This document shows positions 16,396-23,416 of a stretch of 45,770 nt of DNA, piece by piece (the first letter of the stretch is position 1; each line of letters starts with the position of its first letter). Both the position numbers and the translations under genes were made by a program. The DNA lies in NCBI GenBank assembly GCA_045590535.1, contig JAZNRE010000016.1, positions 1 through 45,770 of the forward strand, written 5' to 3'. The stretch is from UMGS755 sp045590535. Lineage in GTDB: Bacteria; Bacillota; Clostridia; UBA1381; UBA9506. Under the pieces are notes generated by a model. It saw only the letters and a program-made list of their open reading frames with translations. It searched no databases and was not told the DNA's origin.

Positions 16396-16426
16396 CCCAA
16401 CAACGCAATCAAAGATTGCTGTTGGG
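16396..16426 (-). other. GC-rich hairpin between comB and the licCA promoter
   Basis: Arms CCCAACAACGCAATC and GATTGCTGTTGGG pair over 13 bp with a 2-base bulge and a 3-base loop. On the minus strand it is followed by a poor U-stretch (TTCTTATT). It could be a second, weak terminator of comB or a protein or RNA structural site. Confidence 0.5.
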
Positions 16427-16451
16427 CGCCCGGGAACCTTGTTGTGTTCAA

Positions 16452-16493
16452 CAATAAAAAAAATTCATTTTTTCTTTCGAAAAAATGAATTTT
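16452..16493 (-). terminator. Terminator of comB
   Basis: A perfect 14-bp AT-rich stem (AAAATTCATTTTTT at 16460-16473 with AAAAAATGAATTTT at 16480-16493) with a 6-base loop, running into a T-run on the minus strand. It lies about 80 bases after the comB stop. Confidence 0.7.
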
Positions 16494-16571
16494 GAAAAAA
16501 CATTTGACTTTTATCCGCATCCATGCAAGATATTTTATTCATTTTTGATAGAATTGATACAAAAATGAAAT

Positions 16572-17264
16572 TTAAAGGTCGATTTTTTCCATGTAATCAA
16601 TATCGCAGCAATTCTTTTTAATTCTCATGACAAAATTAAATTTATCAAGGTCTGTGCACATAGCAAAATCAGCCTCGGGGAAAACATCATTCTGCGCTTT
16701 GTCAAAGAATTTTGCGCCGGATGTGGTCTTTAAGCTTTCAATTTCCTTTTCCATATCCATGGTGGTGCCTTCAAGCAGACTCTTTATATACTCAGCACAG
16801 AGTGTATCCTCTTCTGTTTCTGAAAGTGCCTCTAATCCCATGCAAACAAGAGAAACATCTTGAGCGCCACTCTTTTTGATGTATTCGGCAATGGCTTTTG
16901 CATTCACAAGACTGCCACCTAAAATTTCATCGGCATTTTTAGCATTGGCAATTCCCTGTGTGCCTGCGCTTGTGGTGTGCACAACCACTTTATCCTTAAC
17001 ATCGATATTCATAAGCTCCGAAGGCGAATTGCCTGTGTCAAAGCCCGGCATAATTTTGCCGTGACGCTCACCGGCTAAAACAATGTCAGGATTTTCTTTT
17101 TTTAGTCTATATGCAAGGTCGATATCGCCTACGGGAATAACCTTTTTGGCGCCCTTTGCAAAACAATAAGCCTCTACGGAAAAGGCTCTAAAAACATCAA
17201 TAACAACGGCAATACCCTTTGCCTGTTTTGCGCCTTCAATCATGTGTAAAATTTGAATGTTCAT
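16572..17264 (-). CDS. comB: 2-phosphosulfolactate phosphatase family protein (ComB)
   Basis: A 230-residue protein of the ComB family. In methanogens ComB removes phosphate from 2-phosphosulfolactate on the way to coenzyme M, and homologs are widespread in bacteria where the role is usually unknown. The family core is clear: VVIDVFRAFSVEAYCF near residue 20, AGERHGKIMPGFDTGNSP with the metal/phosphate-binding GNSP, and VHTTSAGTQGI with the T-T-x-x-G-T loop. The start ATG has an AAGGAGGAAG ribosome binding site. No other coenzyme M or sulfolactate genes are in the window, so the natural substrate here is open. Confidence 0.87.
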   Translation of the reverse strand: MNIQILHMIEGAKQAKGIAVVIDVFRAFSVEAYCFAKGAKKVIPVGDIDLAYRLKKENPDIVLAGERHGKIMPGFDTGNSPSELMNIDVKDKVVVHTTSAGTQGIANAKNADEILGGSLVNAKAIAEYIKKSGAQDVSLVCMGLEALSETEEDTLCAEYIKSLLEGTTMDMEKEIESLKTTSGAKFFDKAQNDVFPEADFAMCTDLDKFNFVMRIKKNCCDIDYMEKIDL

Positions 17265-17339
17265 TATGTATCTTCCTCCTTAAGCTCAATGCTCACATTG
17301 TATCACAAAAGCCAAGTAATTGCAATATAAACTTTCATT

Positions 17340-17374
17340 TAATATAAAAAAGCCCTGCCTGACGGCAGGGCTTT
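17340..17374 (-). terminator. Terminator of putP
   Basis: A perfect 11-bp stem (AAAGCCCTGCC / GGCAGGGCTTT, 17349-17374) with loop TGAC, followed on the minus strand by TTTTTTATATT. It lies 12 bases after the putP stop. Confidence 0.92.
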
Positions 17375-17385
17375 GATAAAACAAA

Positions 17386-18888
17386 TTATTCTTCTTTTGC
17401 TGTTGCAGCATTATAAATTGCGCAAACCTCTTCAGAGGGTTTTTTATCAAGCAATGTAACAACAACAGATAAAAGTGTGCCCACAATAAAGCCGGGGATG
17501 ATTTCATAAATACCTGTGTGGCTCATGCATAAAAGCCAGAAAACATCGGTAACAGCACCACCAATAACACCGGCTACAGCACCTTTATAGGTAAAGCGTT
17601 TCCAGAACAAGGATAAAATGATAACAGGACCAAAAGCTGAACCAAAGCCGGCCCATGCATTTTCAACCATGTTCATGATTGCCTGTGCACCACTTCCTTT
17701 GCTGCTGGCGATGAAATATGCGATAACAGCAACAACCAAAACAATGAGTCTGCCAACCCACATTACTTCTTTTTCAGAAGCCGATTTACGAATAATAGGC
17801 TTGTAGATATCGCTGGTGAAAGAAGAAGATGCAACTAAGAGCTGTGAATCCGCTGTAGACATTGAAGCCGCAATAATAGCCGCCATCAGCAAGCCCGCCA
17901 CAAATCCGGGGAACAGCTTTCTTGCAAGAACGATAAAGATTAAAGATTGTTTGCCTTGTGTAAGCAACTCTTCAGCAACCATCATTCTGCCAAAGTATGC
18001 CATTACAATAACGGCAACAAGGGCAATAACAACCCAAACAATGGCGATGGTAGCACTCTTTTTCACTGTTTTAGAGTCTTTAATTGACATAAAGCGCACT
18101 AAAATGTGAGGCATGCCAAAGTATCCTAAGCCCCAACCAAGACCAGAAATGATTTCTTTCCAGTCAGCTGAGAAGAAATTAGATGTAAACGCACATTCAA
18201 CAACCGCACCGTTTGCATCGGTGTAAGAATAAACTTGACCAAGTGCACTCGGGTTTAAGTCAATAAACATCGCAATAAAAACGGGAACGCTGATTAAAGC
18301 TGCTAACATAAGTAAGCCCTGGAAAAAGTCTGTCCAGCAAACAGCCTTAAAGCCACCTAAAAAGGTATAAATCAAAATAATCGCAGCAAAGATAAGCATG
18401 GCTGTCTGCTCATTTAAACCTTCAAAAACTGTGGTAAATACAGAGGTGCCAGCTACAAAACTCGATGCAACATAAACAGTGAAAAACACCAGAAAAATAA
18501 TGGCTGATGCAATTTGCAGCACAGGGCTTTTGGAAGCAAATCGATTGGAAAGGTATTGCGGCACTGTGATGGAATCGTTAGCCGCAACTGAAAATTTTCT
18601 GAGCCTCTTGGCAACAAAAATCCAGTTAAGCGCTGTTCCCAAAGCAAGACCAATACCAATCCAAGCCTGACCAAAGCCAAAAGCAATGATGCTACCCGGC
18701 AAACCCATTAAAAGCCAAGCACTCATGTCAGAAGCCTGTGCTGAAAGGGCTGCAACCCAGGGACCCATTGAGCGTCCGCCCAAGAAATACTCCTTTTCAC
18801 CTTTGCCTTTGGATGCAACAAAGAAATAAATTCCAATTGCAAGCACAACAACAAAGTAAAGGATGAATGCCAAAATTTCTGTATTCAT
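17386..18888 (-). CDS. putP: Sodium/proline symporter PutP
   Basis: A 500-residue Na+/proline symporter of the SSS family with about 13 membrane segments. PutP-specific patterns are visible: EKEYFLGGRSMGPWVAALSA followed by QASDMSAWLLMGLPGS (residues in this region bind Na+ and proline), DSITVPQYLSNRF, GGFKAVCWTDFFQG, and AAIIAASMSTADSQLLVASSSF. The length equals that of E. coli PutP. The start is ATG 18888 preceded by AAGGGGG. It is transcribed alone from its own promoter, next to a perfect palindrome (18953-18982). Two unrelated-substrate SSS carriers therefore lie within 6 kb. Confidence 0.92.
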   Translation of the reverse strand: MNTEILAFILYFVVVLAIGIYFFVASKGKGEKEYFLGGRSMGPWVAALSAQASDMSAWLLMGLPGSIIAFGFGQAWIGIGLALGTALNWIFVAKRLRKFSVAANDSITVPQYLSNRFASKSPVLQIASAIIFLVFFTVYVASSFVAGTSVFTTVFEGLNEQTAMLIFAAIILIYTFLGGFKAVCWTDFFQGLLMLAALISVPVFIAMFIDLNPSALGQVYSYTDANGAVVECAFTSNFFSADWKEIISGLGWGLGYFGMPHILVRFMSIKDSKTVKKSATIAIVWVVIALVAVIVMAYFGRMMVAEELLTQGKQSLIFIVLARKLFPGFVAGLLMAAIIAASMSTADSQLLVASSSFTSDIYKPIIRKSASEKEVMWVGRLIVLVVAVIAYFIASSKGSGAQAIMNMVENAWAGFGSAFGPVIILSLFWKRFTYKGAVAGVIGGAVTDVFWLLCMSHTGIYEIIPGFIVGTLLSVVVTLLDKKPSEEVCAIYNAATAKEE

Positions 18889-18917
18889 TTTTTTACCCCC
18901 TTATAAATCACTTGCCT

Positions 18918-18946
18918 ATTATACCATACATTTTTATAGAATGCAA
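18918..18946 (-). promoter_or_regulatory. Promoter of putP
   Basis: On the minus strand: -35 TTGCAT (18941-18946), 17-base spacer, -10 TATAAT (18918-18923). It lies 30 bases before the putP start, so the leader is very short. Confidence 0.75.
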
Positions 18947-18952
18947 TACAGA

Positions 18953-18982
18953 ATAAAGTACAGAATAAATTCTGTACTTTAT
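18953..18982. promoter_or_regulatory. Perfect 14-bp palindrome directly upstream of the putP -35 box
   Basis: ATAAAGTACAGAAT (18953-18966), two bases AA, then its exact reverse complement (18969-18982). It ends 6 bases from the putP -35 element and 72 bases after the tetR stop. There is no U-run in either direction, so it looks more like an activator or repressor site for putP than a terminator, although tetR has no other terminator. Confidence 0.6.
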
Positions 18983-19054
18983 AGACAAAAAACATATTCT
19001 TTTAGCTAAATAAAGCCTTTTATAAGCAAGACGAAAATTTAAACCGAAATTAAA

Positions 19055-19639
19055 TTATTTTTTAAAACTTAATAAAAATACAGGCAAAAGCTCCTCGGCG
19101 TATCGGCACAAAGAATAGTTGCCGTCAGAAAGACACCAGTCATAAAGGAGGGCGCGCTCACACAACGCATAGATTTTCACCATGTCGTTAACGGATTTTT
19201 CCTGTGTAAACTCACCTGCTTCCTGCGCCTTTGAAATAATTTTTCTCAAAAGCTTATAATAGGTTCTGTTATGGTCAAGCAGGTGCTTTTCGCCTTTTGT
19301 CACAAGCTGCGAAGATAAGAGCTTCGCCAGCAAATCAAGAGAAATGCTGTTTTCCACCATGGTAAACAATTCTTTATTTAAATAAAGCAAGGTGTCAAAC
19401 GCCGTCATGTTTTCAGGAAGTGCTTCAGTTAATTCTTCATACTTTTCATCAAACATGTAAGAAAGTGAAGACAAAAGTGCATCCTTTCCGGCGAAATAAT
19501 GATAAAACGAACCCTTGGATGTACCCGATTCTTCTATGATTTCCTCAATGGTTGTATCGTCATATCCTTGCTCATAAAATAGCTTCCACGCCGCCACAAT
19601 AATTTTACCCTTTGTGTTGCGTGCAGTTTTTTTAGACAT
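19055..19639 (-). CDS. TetR/AcrR-family transcriptional regulator
   Basis: A 194-residue TetR-type repressor. The N-terminal DNA-binding domain (residues ~8-55) has the family pattern KGKIIVAAWKLFYEQGYDDTTIEEI followed by the recognition-helix stretch SGTSKGSFYHYFAGKDALL. The C-terminal ligand/dimer domain is helical and not diagnostic. It lies 36 bases downstream of the serine hydrolase gene on the same strand, so it probably regulates or is co-transcribed with that gene. The ligand is unknown. Confidence 0.9.
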   Translation of the reverse strand: MSKKTARNTKGKIIVAAWKLFYEQGYDDTTIEEIIEESGTSKGSFYHYFAGKDALLSSLSYMFDEKYEELTEALPENMTAFDTLLYLNKELFTMVENSISLDLLAKLLSSQLVTKGEKHLLDHNRTYYKLLRKIISKAQEAGEFTQEKSVNDMVKIYALCERALLYDWCLSDGNYSLCRYAEELLPVFLLSFKK

Positions 19640-19675
19640 AGCACCCGCCTCCTTTGGTCATATTGTAAAAACACT

Positions 19676-20857
19676 TTATTTCAATGATTGATAAAGAGCC
19701 TTTTTCAGTCTATCCTGCTGGCTTACCTCCCAGCTGTGCATATGTTGAAAATAAGCGAGAGAAAGCTTGTTTTCCGTGTCCACCAGCGAAAAAGCACCGG
19801 CGGCACCGTCCCACCCAAATTCACCCACAGGACTTGGCGAGCCGCTTCTTTCAGGCGCAATGTGCGTGCGAACACCCAAGCCATAGCCATAGCCCTTTCT
19901 TAAACATTGAAAATCCTCTAAAGGCTGGCCTTTTAGTTGATTGCTTCGCATCATTTCCACGGTTTCAGTCTTCAAAATCCGATTTCCGCTTTTGCCCACG
20001 CCGCCGCAAGCAAGAGCATCCAAAAAGAGGGCATAATCGGATGTGGAAGAAACTAAACCAGCACCGCCGCTTTCATAATCATCCGTTATATTAAATCCAC
20101 ATCTGTGAGGCAGCTTCACAAAGTCGCCGGCTTCATTTTTTTCATAGAGCGATGCAAGGCGCTCGGCTCTTTCTTTGTCCTTCGGCACACCAAAAAAAGT
20201 TTCCTTCATGCCAAGGGGTTTAAAAATATTTTCCTGCATGTAGTCACCAAGCTTCATGCCGGACCAAATTTCAACCAGGCCACCTAACACATCATGGCAC
20301 AGGCTATACCGGAACCGTGTGCCGGGCTCAAAGCCAAGCACCGTTTCTGAAAGGGATTTCACAAGATCCAGCGTGGTTGTTTTGCCCGCTTCAATTGATT
20401 TTAAAATGGGTTCTTCTTTTAAGCAATAGTCAAAACCTGCCGTCATGGAAAACAATTGCCGAATGGTTATGGGATTTTGCGTCTTGGATACTGTGCCGTT
20501 GTTTGTGAACACATCCAATATCTGCCCTGTTGTAACACCCGCATCGCCAACGATTTCTGCATCGGAATACATGTGCATTTCTTTAAATTCGTCCATATAC
20601 TTTGCCAAAGGATCATCAAGTTGAAATACATCTTTTTCATAAAGCTGCAATGCGCTGACACAGGTCAGCATTTTCGTCATAGAAAAAATGATATAAAGCT
20701 CATCACCGGCAAGTTTTCTGTTTTCTTCAATATCCTTTGCGCCGGCAAAATACCGAAACGCTTCTTTGTGGTCGATATGCACCGAACAATCAGCACCGGG
20801 GGTTATTCCCTCTGAAACAAGCTTATCAAGTTCTTCCTTTAAAAAATTAAAATTCAC
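19676..20857 (-). CDS. Serine hydrolase of the class C beta-lactamase / esterase family
   Basis: A 393-residue protein of the beta-lactamase/transpeptidase-like fold. The catalytic S-x-x-K is in FSMTKML (near residue 60). The second motif appears as YSLCHDVLG, a Y-x-x variant of Y-x-N, and the third region, near the C-terminus, is FGWDGAAGAFSLVD in place of a K-T-G motif. No signal peptide is visible, so it is probably cytoplasmic. That and the altered third motif point to an esterase (EstB-like) or peptidase rather than an antibiotic-degrading enzyme. A TetR regulator follows in the same direction. Confidence 0.83.
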   Translation of the reverse strand: MNFNFLKEELDKLVSEGITPGADCSVHIDHKEAFRYFAGAKDIEENRKLAGDELYIIFSMTKMLTCVSALQLYEKDVFQLDDPLAKYMDEFKEMHMYSDAEIVGDAGVTTGQILDVFTNNGTVSKTQNPITIRQLFSMTAGFDYCLKEEPILKSIEAGKTTTLDLVKSLSETVLGFEPGTRFRYSLCHDVLGGLVEIWSGMKLGDYMQENIFKPLGMKETFFGVPKDKERAERLASLYEKNEAGDFVKLPHRCGFNITDDYESGGAGLVSSTSDYALFLDALACGGVGKSGNRILKTETVEMMRSNQLKGQPLEDFQCLRKGYGYGLGVRTHIAPERSGSPSPVGEFGWDGAAGAFSLVDTENKLSLAYFQHMHSWEVSQQDRLKKALYQSLK

Positions 20858-20914
20858 AAAAATACCCCTTTTCTCGCAAAAGATAGATTCTCTGCATCAT
20901 ATCAAAACAAAAAA

Positions 20915-21805
20915 TCAATGGTGGTGATGGTGATGTCCACAACCTTCCGCCTGTTCAACATGACAATGTTCACTCTCACATTGTTCGTTTATATTTTCAA
21001 ATTCTAAAGTAACATGACCGATGTTGAACTCTTTCAGTTCTCTTCTTATTTCTTCTTTCATTTCACGGCTTTGACAGTCGGTTACAACATGCATAGTCGC
21101 ATAATTGCTGCTTCCGTCTATGCTCCAAACATGAACATGATGCACATCGAAAACACCTTCAATTTCGCAAACATGTTTTTTTAATTCCTCCATTTTAATG
21201 CCTGCAGGAATTTTTTCAAGAAAAAGATTTTCAATCTGCTTAAAATTCTTAGCAGCACGGATGAGAATGAACACCGAAACCAATATTGATAAGATGGGGT
21301 CAATAATGGCAAAATCGGTAAAGCGCATAACAACCGCACCAATTAAAACCGCAATCCAGCCAAGAACATCCTCAAGCATGTGAAGATTAACGGCTTTTTG
21401 ATTGAGCGATTCGCCATCTTTTGTAAACAGGGCAGCAAAAAAGTTAACAAGAGCACCTATCACAGCAAAAATAATCATTTCATCATAATGGATTTCAACC
21501 GGGTTAAAAATTCTGACAACAGCATTATAGATAACCATAATTGAACCCAAAAGTAAAATCACCGTGGTAATTAAACTCCCTGCAACTGAAAATCGCATAT
21601 ATCCATATGTATATATATCGTCAGGTTGTTTTTTGCTTTTGTGCTCTAAAAAGCACGAACAACCTATGCTTATTGCATCACCTATGTCATGCACTGCATC
21701 TGAAACAATGGCCACACTACCGGTAACGGCGCCGCCAATAAACTCGAATATCGAGAATATAAGATTCAGAAAAAATGCAACAAAAATTCTTTTTTCAGTT
21801 TTCAA
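20915..21805 (-). CDS. czcD: Cation diffusion facilitator metal exporter
   Basis: A 296-residue CDF exporter for Zn2+, Co2+ or similar ions in the cytoplasmic membrane. Six hydrophobic segments are visible. The transport-site motifs are SDAVHDIGDA in the second segment and HMLEDVLGW in the fifth (the H/D-x-x-x-D pairs of CDF site A). The cytoplasmic C-terminal domain has VHHVHVWSIDG and the E/H-rich dimer region, then a tail with CESEHCHVEQAEGCG and six consecutive His. The TTG start has AGGAGG 11 bases upstream. It ends in TGA. The His/Cys-rich tail suggests zinc, but the ion is not certain. Confidence 0.92.
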   Translation of the reverse strand: MKTEKRIFVAFFLNLIFSIFEFIGGAVTGSVAIVSDAVHDIGDAISIGCSCFLEHKSKKQPDDIYTYGYMRFSVAGSLITTVILLLGSIMVIYNAVVRIFNPVEIHYDEMIIFAVIGALVNFFAALFTKDGESLNQKAVNLHMLEDVLGWIAVLIGAVVMRFTDFAIIDPILSILVSVFILIRAAKNFKQIENLFLEKIPAGIKMEELKKHVCEIEGVFDVHHVHVWSIDGSSNYATMHVVTDCQSREMKEEIRRELKEFNIGHVTLEFENINEQCESEHCHVEQAEGCGHHHHHH

Positions 21806-21861
21806 TTATTCTTTTTCCTCCTTAAACGCTACTATCATGTAATAAAATTCCATACATATTT

Positions 21862-21890
21862 ATTCTACCACTTTTTATGCAAAAGGTCAA
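21862..21890 (-). promoter_or_regulatory. Promoter of the CDF exporter
   Basis: On the minus strand: -35 TTGACC (21885-21890), 17-base spacer, -10 TAGAAT (21862-21867), 57 bases before the TTG start. Confidence 0.65.
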
Positions 21891-21990
21891 AGAAAATAAT
21901 TATTTTATGCAATCATTTTTATAAAAAACATCGCCCATATAAACTTGCGCCTTTTCTATTGTTTCCTAATTATATTGCTTTTCTTTTCGG

Positions 21991-22020
21991 TTGACAAAAA
22001 AGGATTGCATGTGATATACT
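21991..22020 (+). promoter_or_regulatory. Promoter of the nadK-argR-recN operon
   Basis: TTGACA (21991-21996), 18-base spacer, TATACT (22015-22020), 52 bases before the nadK start. Confidence 0.75.
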
Positions 22021-22071
22021 TTAAAATGAATAAAAATGTAAATTTCTCTGTCAATCGTGAGGATGATATTT

Positions 22072-22926
22072 ATGAATCGAACATTGGTCATACCAAATCC
22101 CAAGCGCGACCCCGATTTTTTCTATACCAAACAGGTTCTATCCTGCTTAAAGGACCGACCGCTGTTTGTCAGCGAGGCGTATGCCTCCTCTGTCGACGGT
22201 TTAGCAAAGCCTCTACCCCGTGACACGATGTATGAAAATGTTGATTTAGTCATTGCTTTGGGCGGTGACGGCACACTTTTAGGGGCTGCACGGGAAGCGG
22301 CTGTTTATCAACGCCCCGTTTTGGGTATCAATTTGGGACATTTGGGTTTTTTAGCCGAAATTGAAAAGCACGAAATTAAAGAAAGCCTTGCAAAACTTTC
22401 GGCCGGTGAGTTCACGATTGAAAACCGAATGATGCTCCGTGCCCAGTTAGAGTGCGCTACGGGCGAAACACAAACTTTTGATGCGCTCAACGATATTGTC
22501 GTCAGCCGTAGCCACAGTTCAAGGCTGATTTATCTTAATTTATATGTAAATGGCGAATTTATTGATAACTATAAAGCCGATGGTATGATTGTTGCCACAC
22601 CCACCGGCTCTACCGCCTATTCCATGTCGGCAGGAGGACCTATTTTAGACCCGGCAGTTAAAAGCTTTGTTATCACTCCCATTTGCCCACACAAGCTCTA
22701 TGCAAAAACCGTGGTGGTGCCCGACCAGGTGGAAATCACCATGACAATTAACAATAAAAACCCCCGTTCCGCTGTCATCAGCAGCGACGGTCAAAGAGGT
22801 GTCCCCTTCTCCGAAGGCGATGTTTTAACCCTGAAGCGTTCGGAATATACTGCGCAACTGGTTAAAATTAAGGACAGTCGTTTTTACAGCGTTTTGCAAC
22901 ACAAACTGCTGGGAAAGGAAAGATAA
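22072..22926 (+). CDS. nadK: NAD kinase
   Basis: A 284-residue ATP-NAD kinase that makes NADP. The family fingerprint is complete: GGDGTLLGAAR near residue 65, GINLGHLGFLAEIE, the ALNDIVVSR region (NE/D motif), and the glycine-rich DGMIVATPTGSTAYSMSAGGPI. The ATG at 22072 (MNRTLVIPNPKRDPDF) is preferred. It has GAGG 9 bases upstream and matches the usual NadK N-terminus; an upstream GTG at 22057 would overlap that site. It is followed by argR after 3 bases, the standard Firmicute nadK-argR-recN cluster. Confidence 0.95.
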   Translation: MNRTLVIPNPKRDPDFFYTKQVLSCLKDRPLFVSEAYASSVDGLAKPLPRDTMYENVDLVIALGGDGTLLGAAREAAVYQRPVLGINLGHLGFLAEIEKHEIKESLAKLSAGEFTIENRMMLRAQLECATGETQTFDALNDIVVSRSHSSRLIYLNLYVNGEFIDNYKADGMIVATPTGSTAYSMSAGGPILDPAVKSFVITPICPHKLYAKTVVVPDQVEITMTINNKNPRSAVISSDGQRGVPFSEGDVLTLKRSEYTAQLVKIKDSRFYSVLQHKLLGKER

Positions 22927-22929
22927 GTC

Positions 22930-23373
22930 ATGAAACAAAAGAGACATGCTGCTATTTTAGATTTAATTGCACATCAGGAAATTGTCACACAGGAGGATTT
23001 GGCAAACCGTCTGCGCAACAGCGGTTTTCAGGTGACGCAGGCTACTGTCTCCCGTGATATCAAAGAACTGAAGCTGACCAAAATCCCCGGCGAGGGCGGC
23101 GTGTATAAATACGCCCAGCCCAAAGCATCGGCTTCGGCACCCAACCGCCAGCTTCTCATTTTGTCCCGTTCTGTTTTTAATGTGAATTTTGCGCAAAACA
23201 TTGTGGTGATTAAAACCCACGCTGGCATGGCCCAGGCTGCAGCCGCTGTTTTAGATGCTCTTTCAATGAAAGAAATCATCGGCACTCTGGCCGGTGATGA
23301 TACCATTTTCTGCGTAACCAAAGATGAAGCAGCAGCCATGCAATTAACAGGAAGGATTAAAGCACTGCTGTAA
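22930..23373 (+). CDS. argR: Arginine repressor ArgR/AhrC
   Basis: A 147-residue hexameric arginine-dependent repressor. The N-terminal winged helix (residues ~1-70) has the typical KRHAAILDLIAHQEIVTQEDL and VTQATVSRDIKELKL. The C-terminal oligomerisation/arginine-binding domain includes VVIKTHAGMAQAAAAVLD with the Asp that contacts arginine, and IIGTLAGDDTIFCV (the G-T-x-A-G-D-D-T motif). It lies in the nadK-argR-recN operon, where it is normally found in Firmicutes. ARG boxes were not seen in this window. Confidence 0.96.
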   Translation: MKQKRHAAILDLIAHQEIVTQEDLANRLRNSGFQVTQATVSRDIKELKLTKIPGEGGVYKYAQPKASASAPNRQLLILSRSVFNVNFAQNIVVIKTHAGMAQAAAAVLDALSMKEIIGTLAGDDTIFCVTKDEAAAMQLTGRIKALL

Positions 23374-23416
23374 GGCTTCTCTTGACTGACCAACTGCACT
23401 GTTAGGAGGATTATCC

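Larger units (their letters stand above)
16238..16571. other. 334-base intergenic region upstream of the licCA operon
   Basis: Noncoding. Holds the licCA promoter (16312-16340), a GC-rich hairpin (16396-16426) and an AT-rich terminator hairpin (16460-16493). The stretch 16500-16571 shows nothing further. Long A/T homopolymer runs lie between promoter and gene. Confidence 0.7.

Noticed and set aside
19676..20857. Antibiotic-resistance beta-lactamase
   Set aside because: No signal peptide, and the third active-site motif is not K-T-G; the protein fits the esterase/peptidase side of the family.
20915..20940. Vector contamination suggested by the six-His tail
   Set aside because: The tail continues a Cys/His-rich extension typical of CDF proteins, the stop is followed by normal chromosomal intergenic sequence and the next gene in order.
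23374..23416. SOS box before recN
   Set aside because: No GAAC-N4-GTTC-like sequence is present in the 43 bases between argR and recN.
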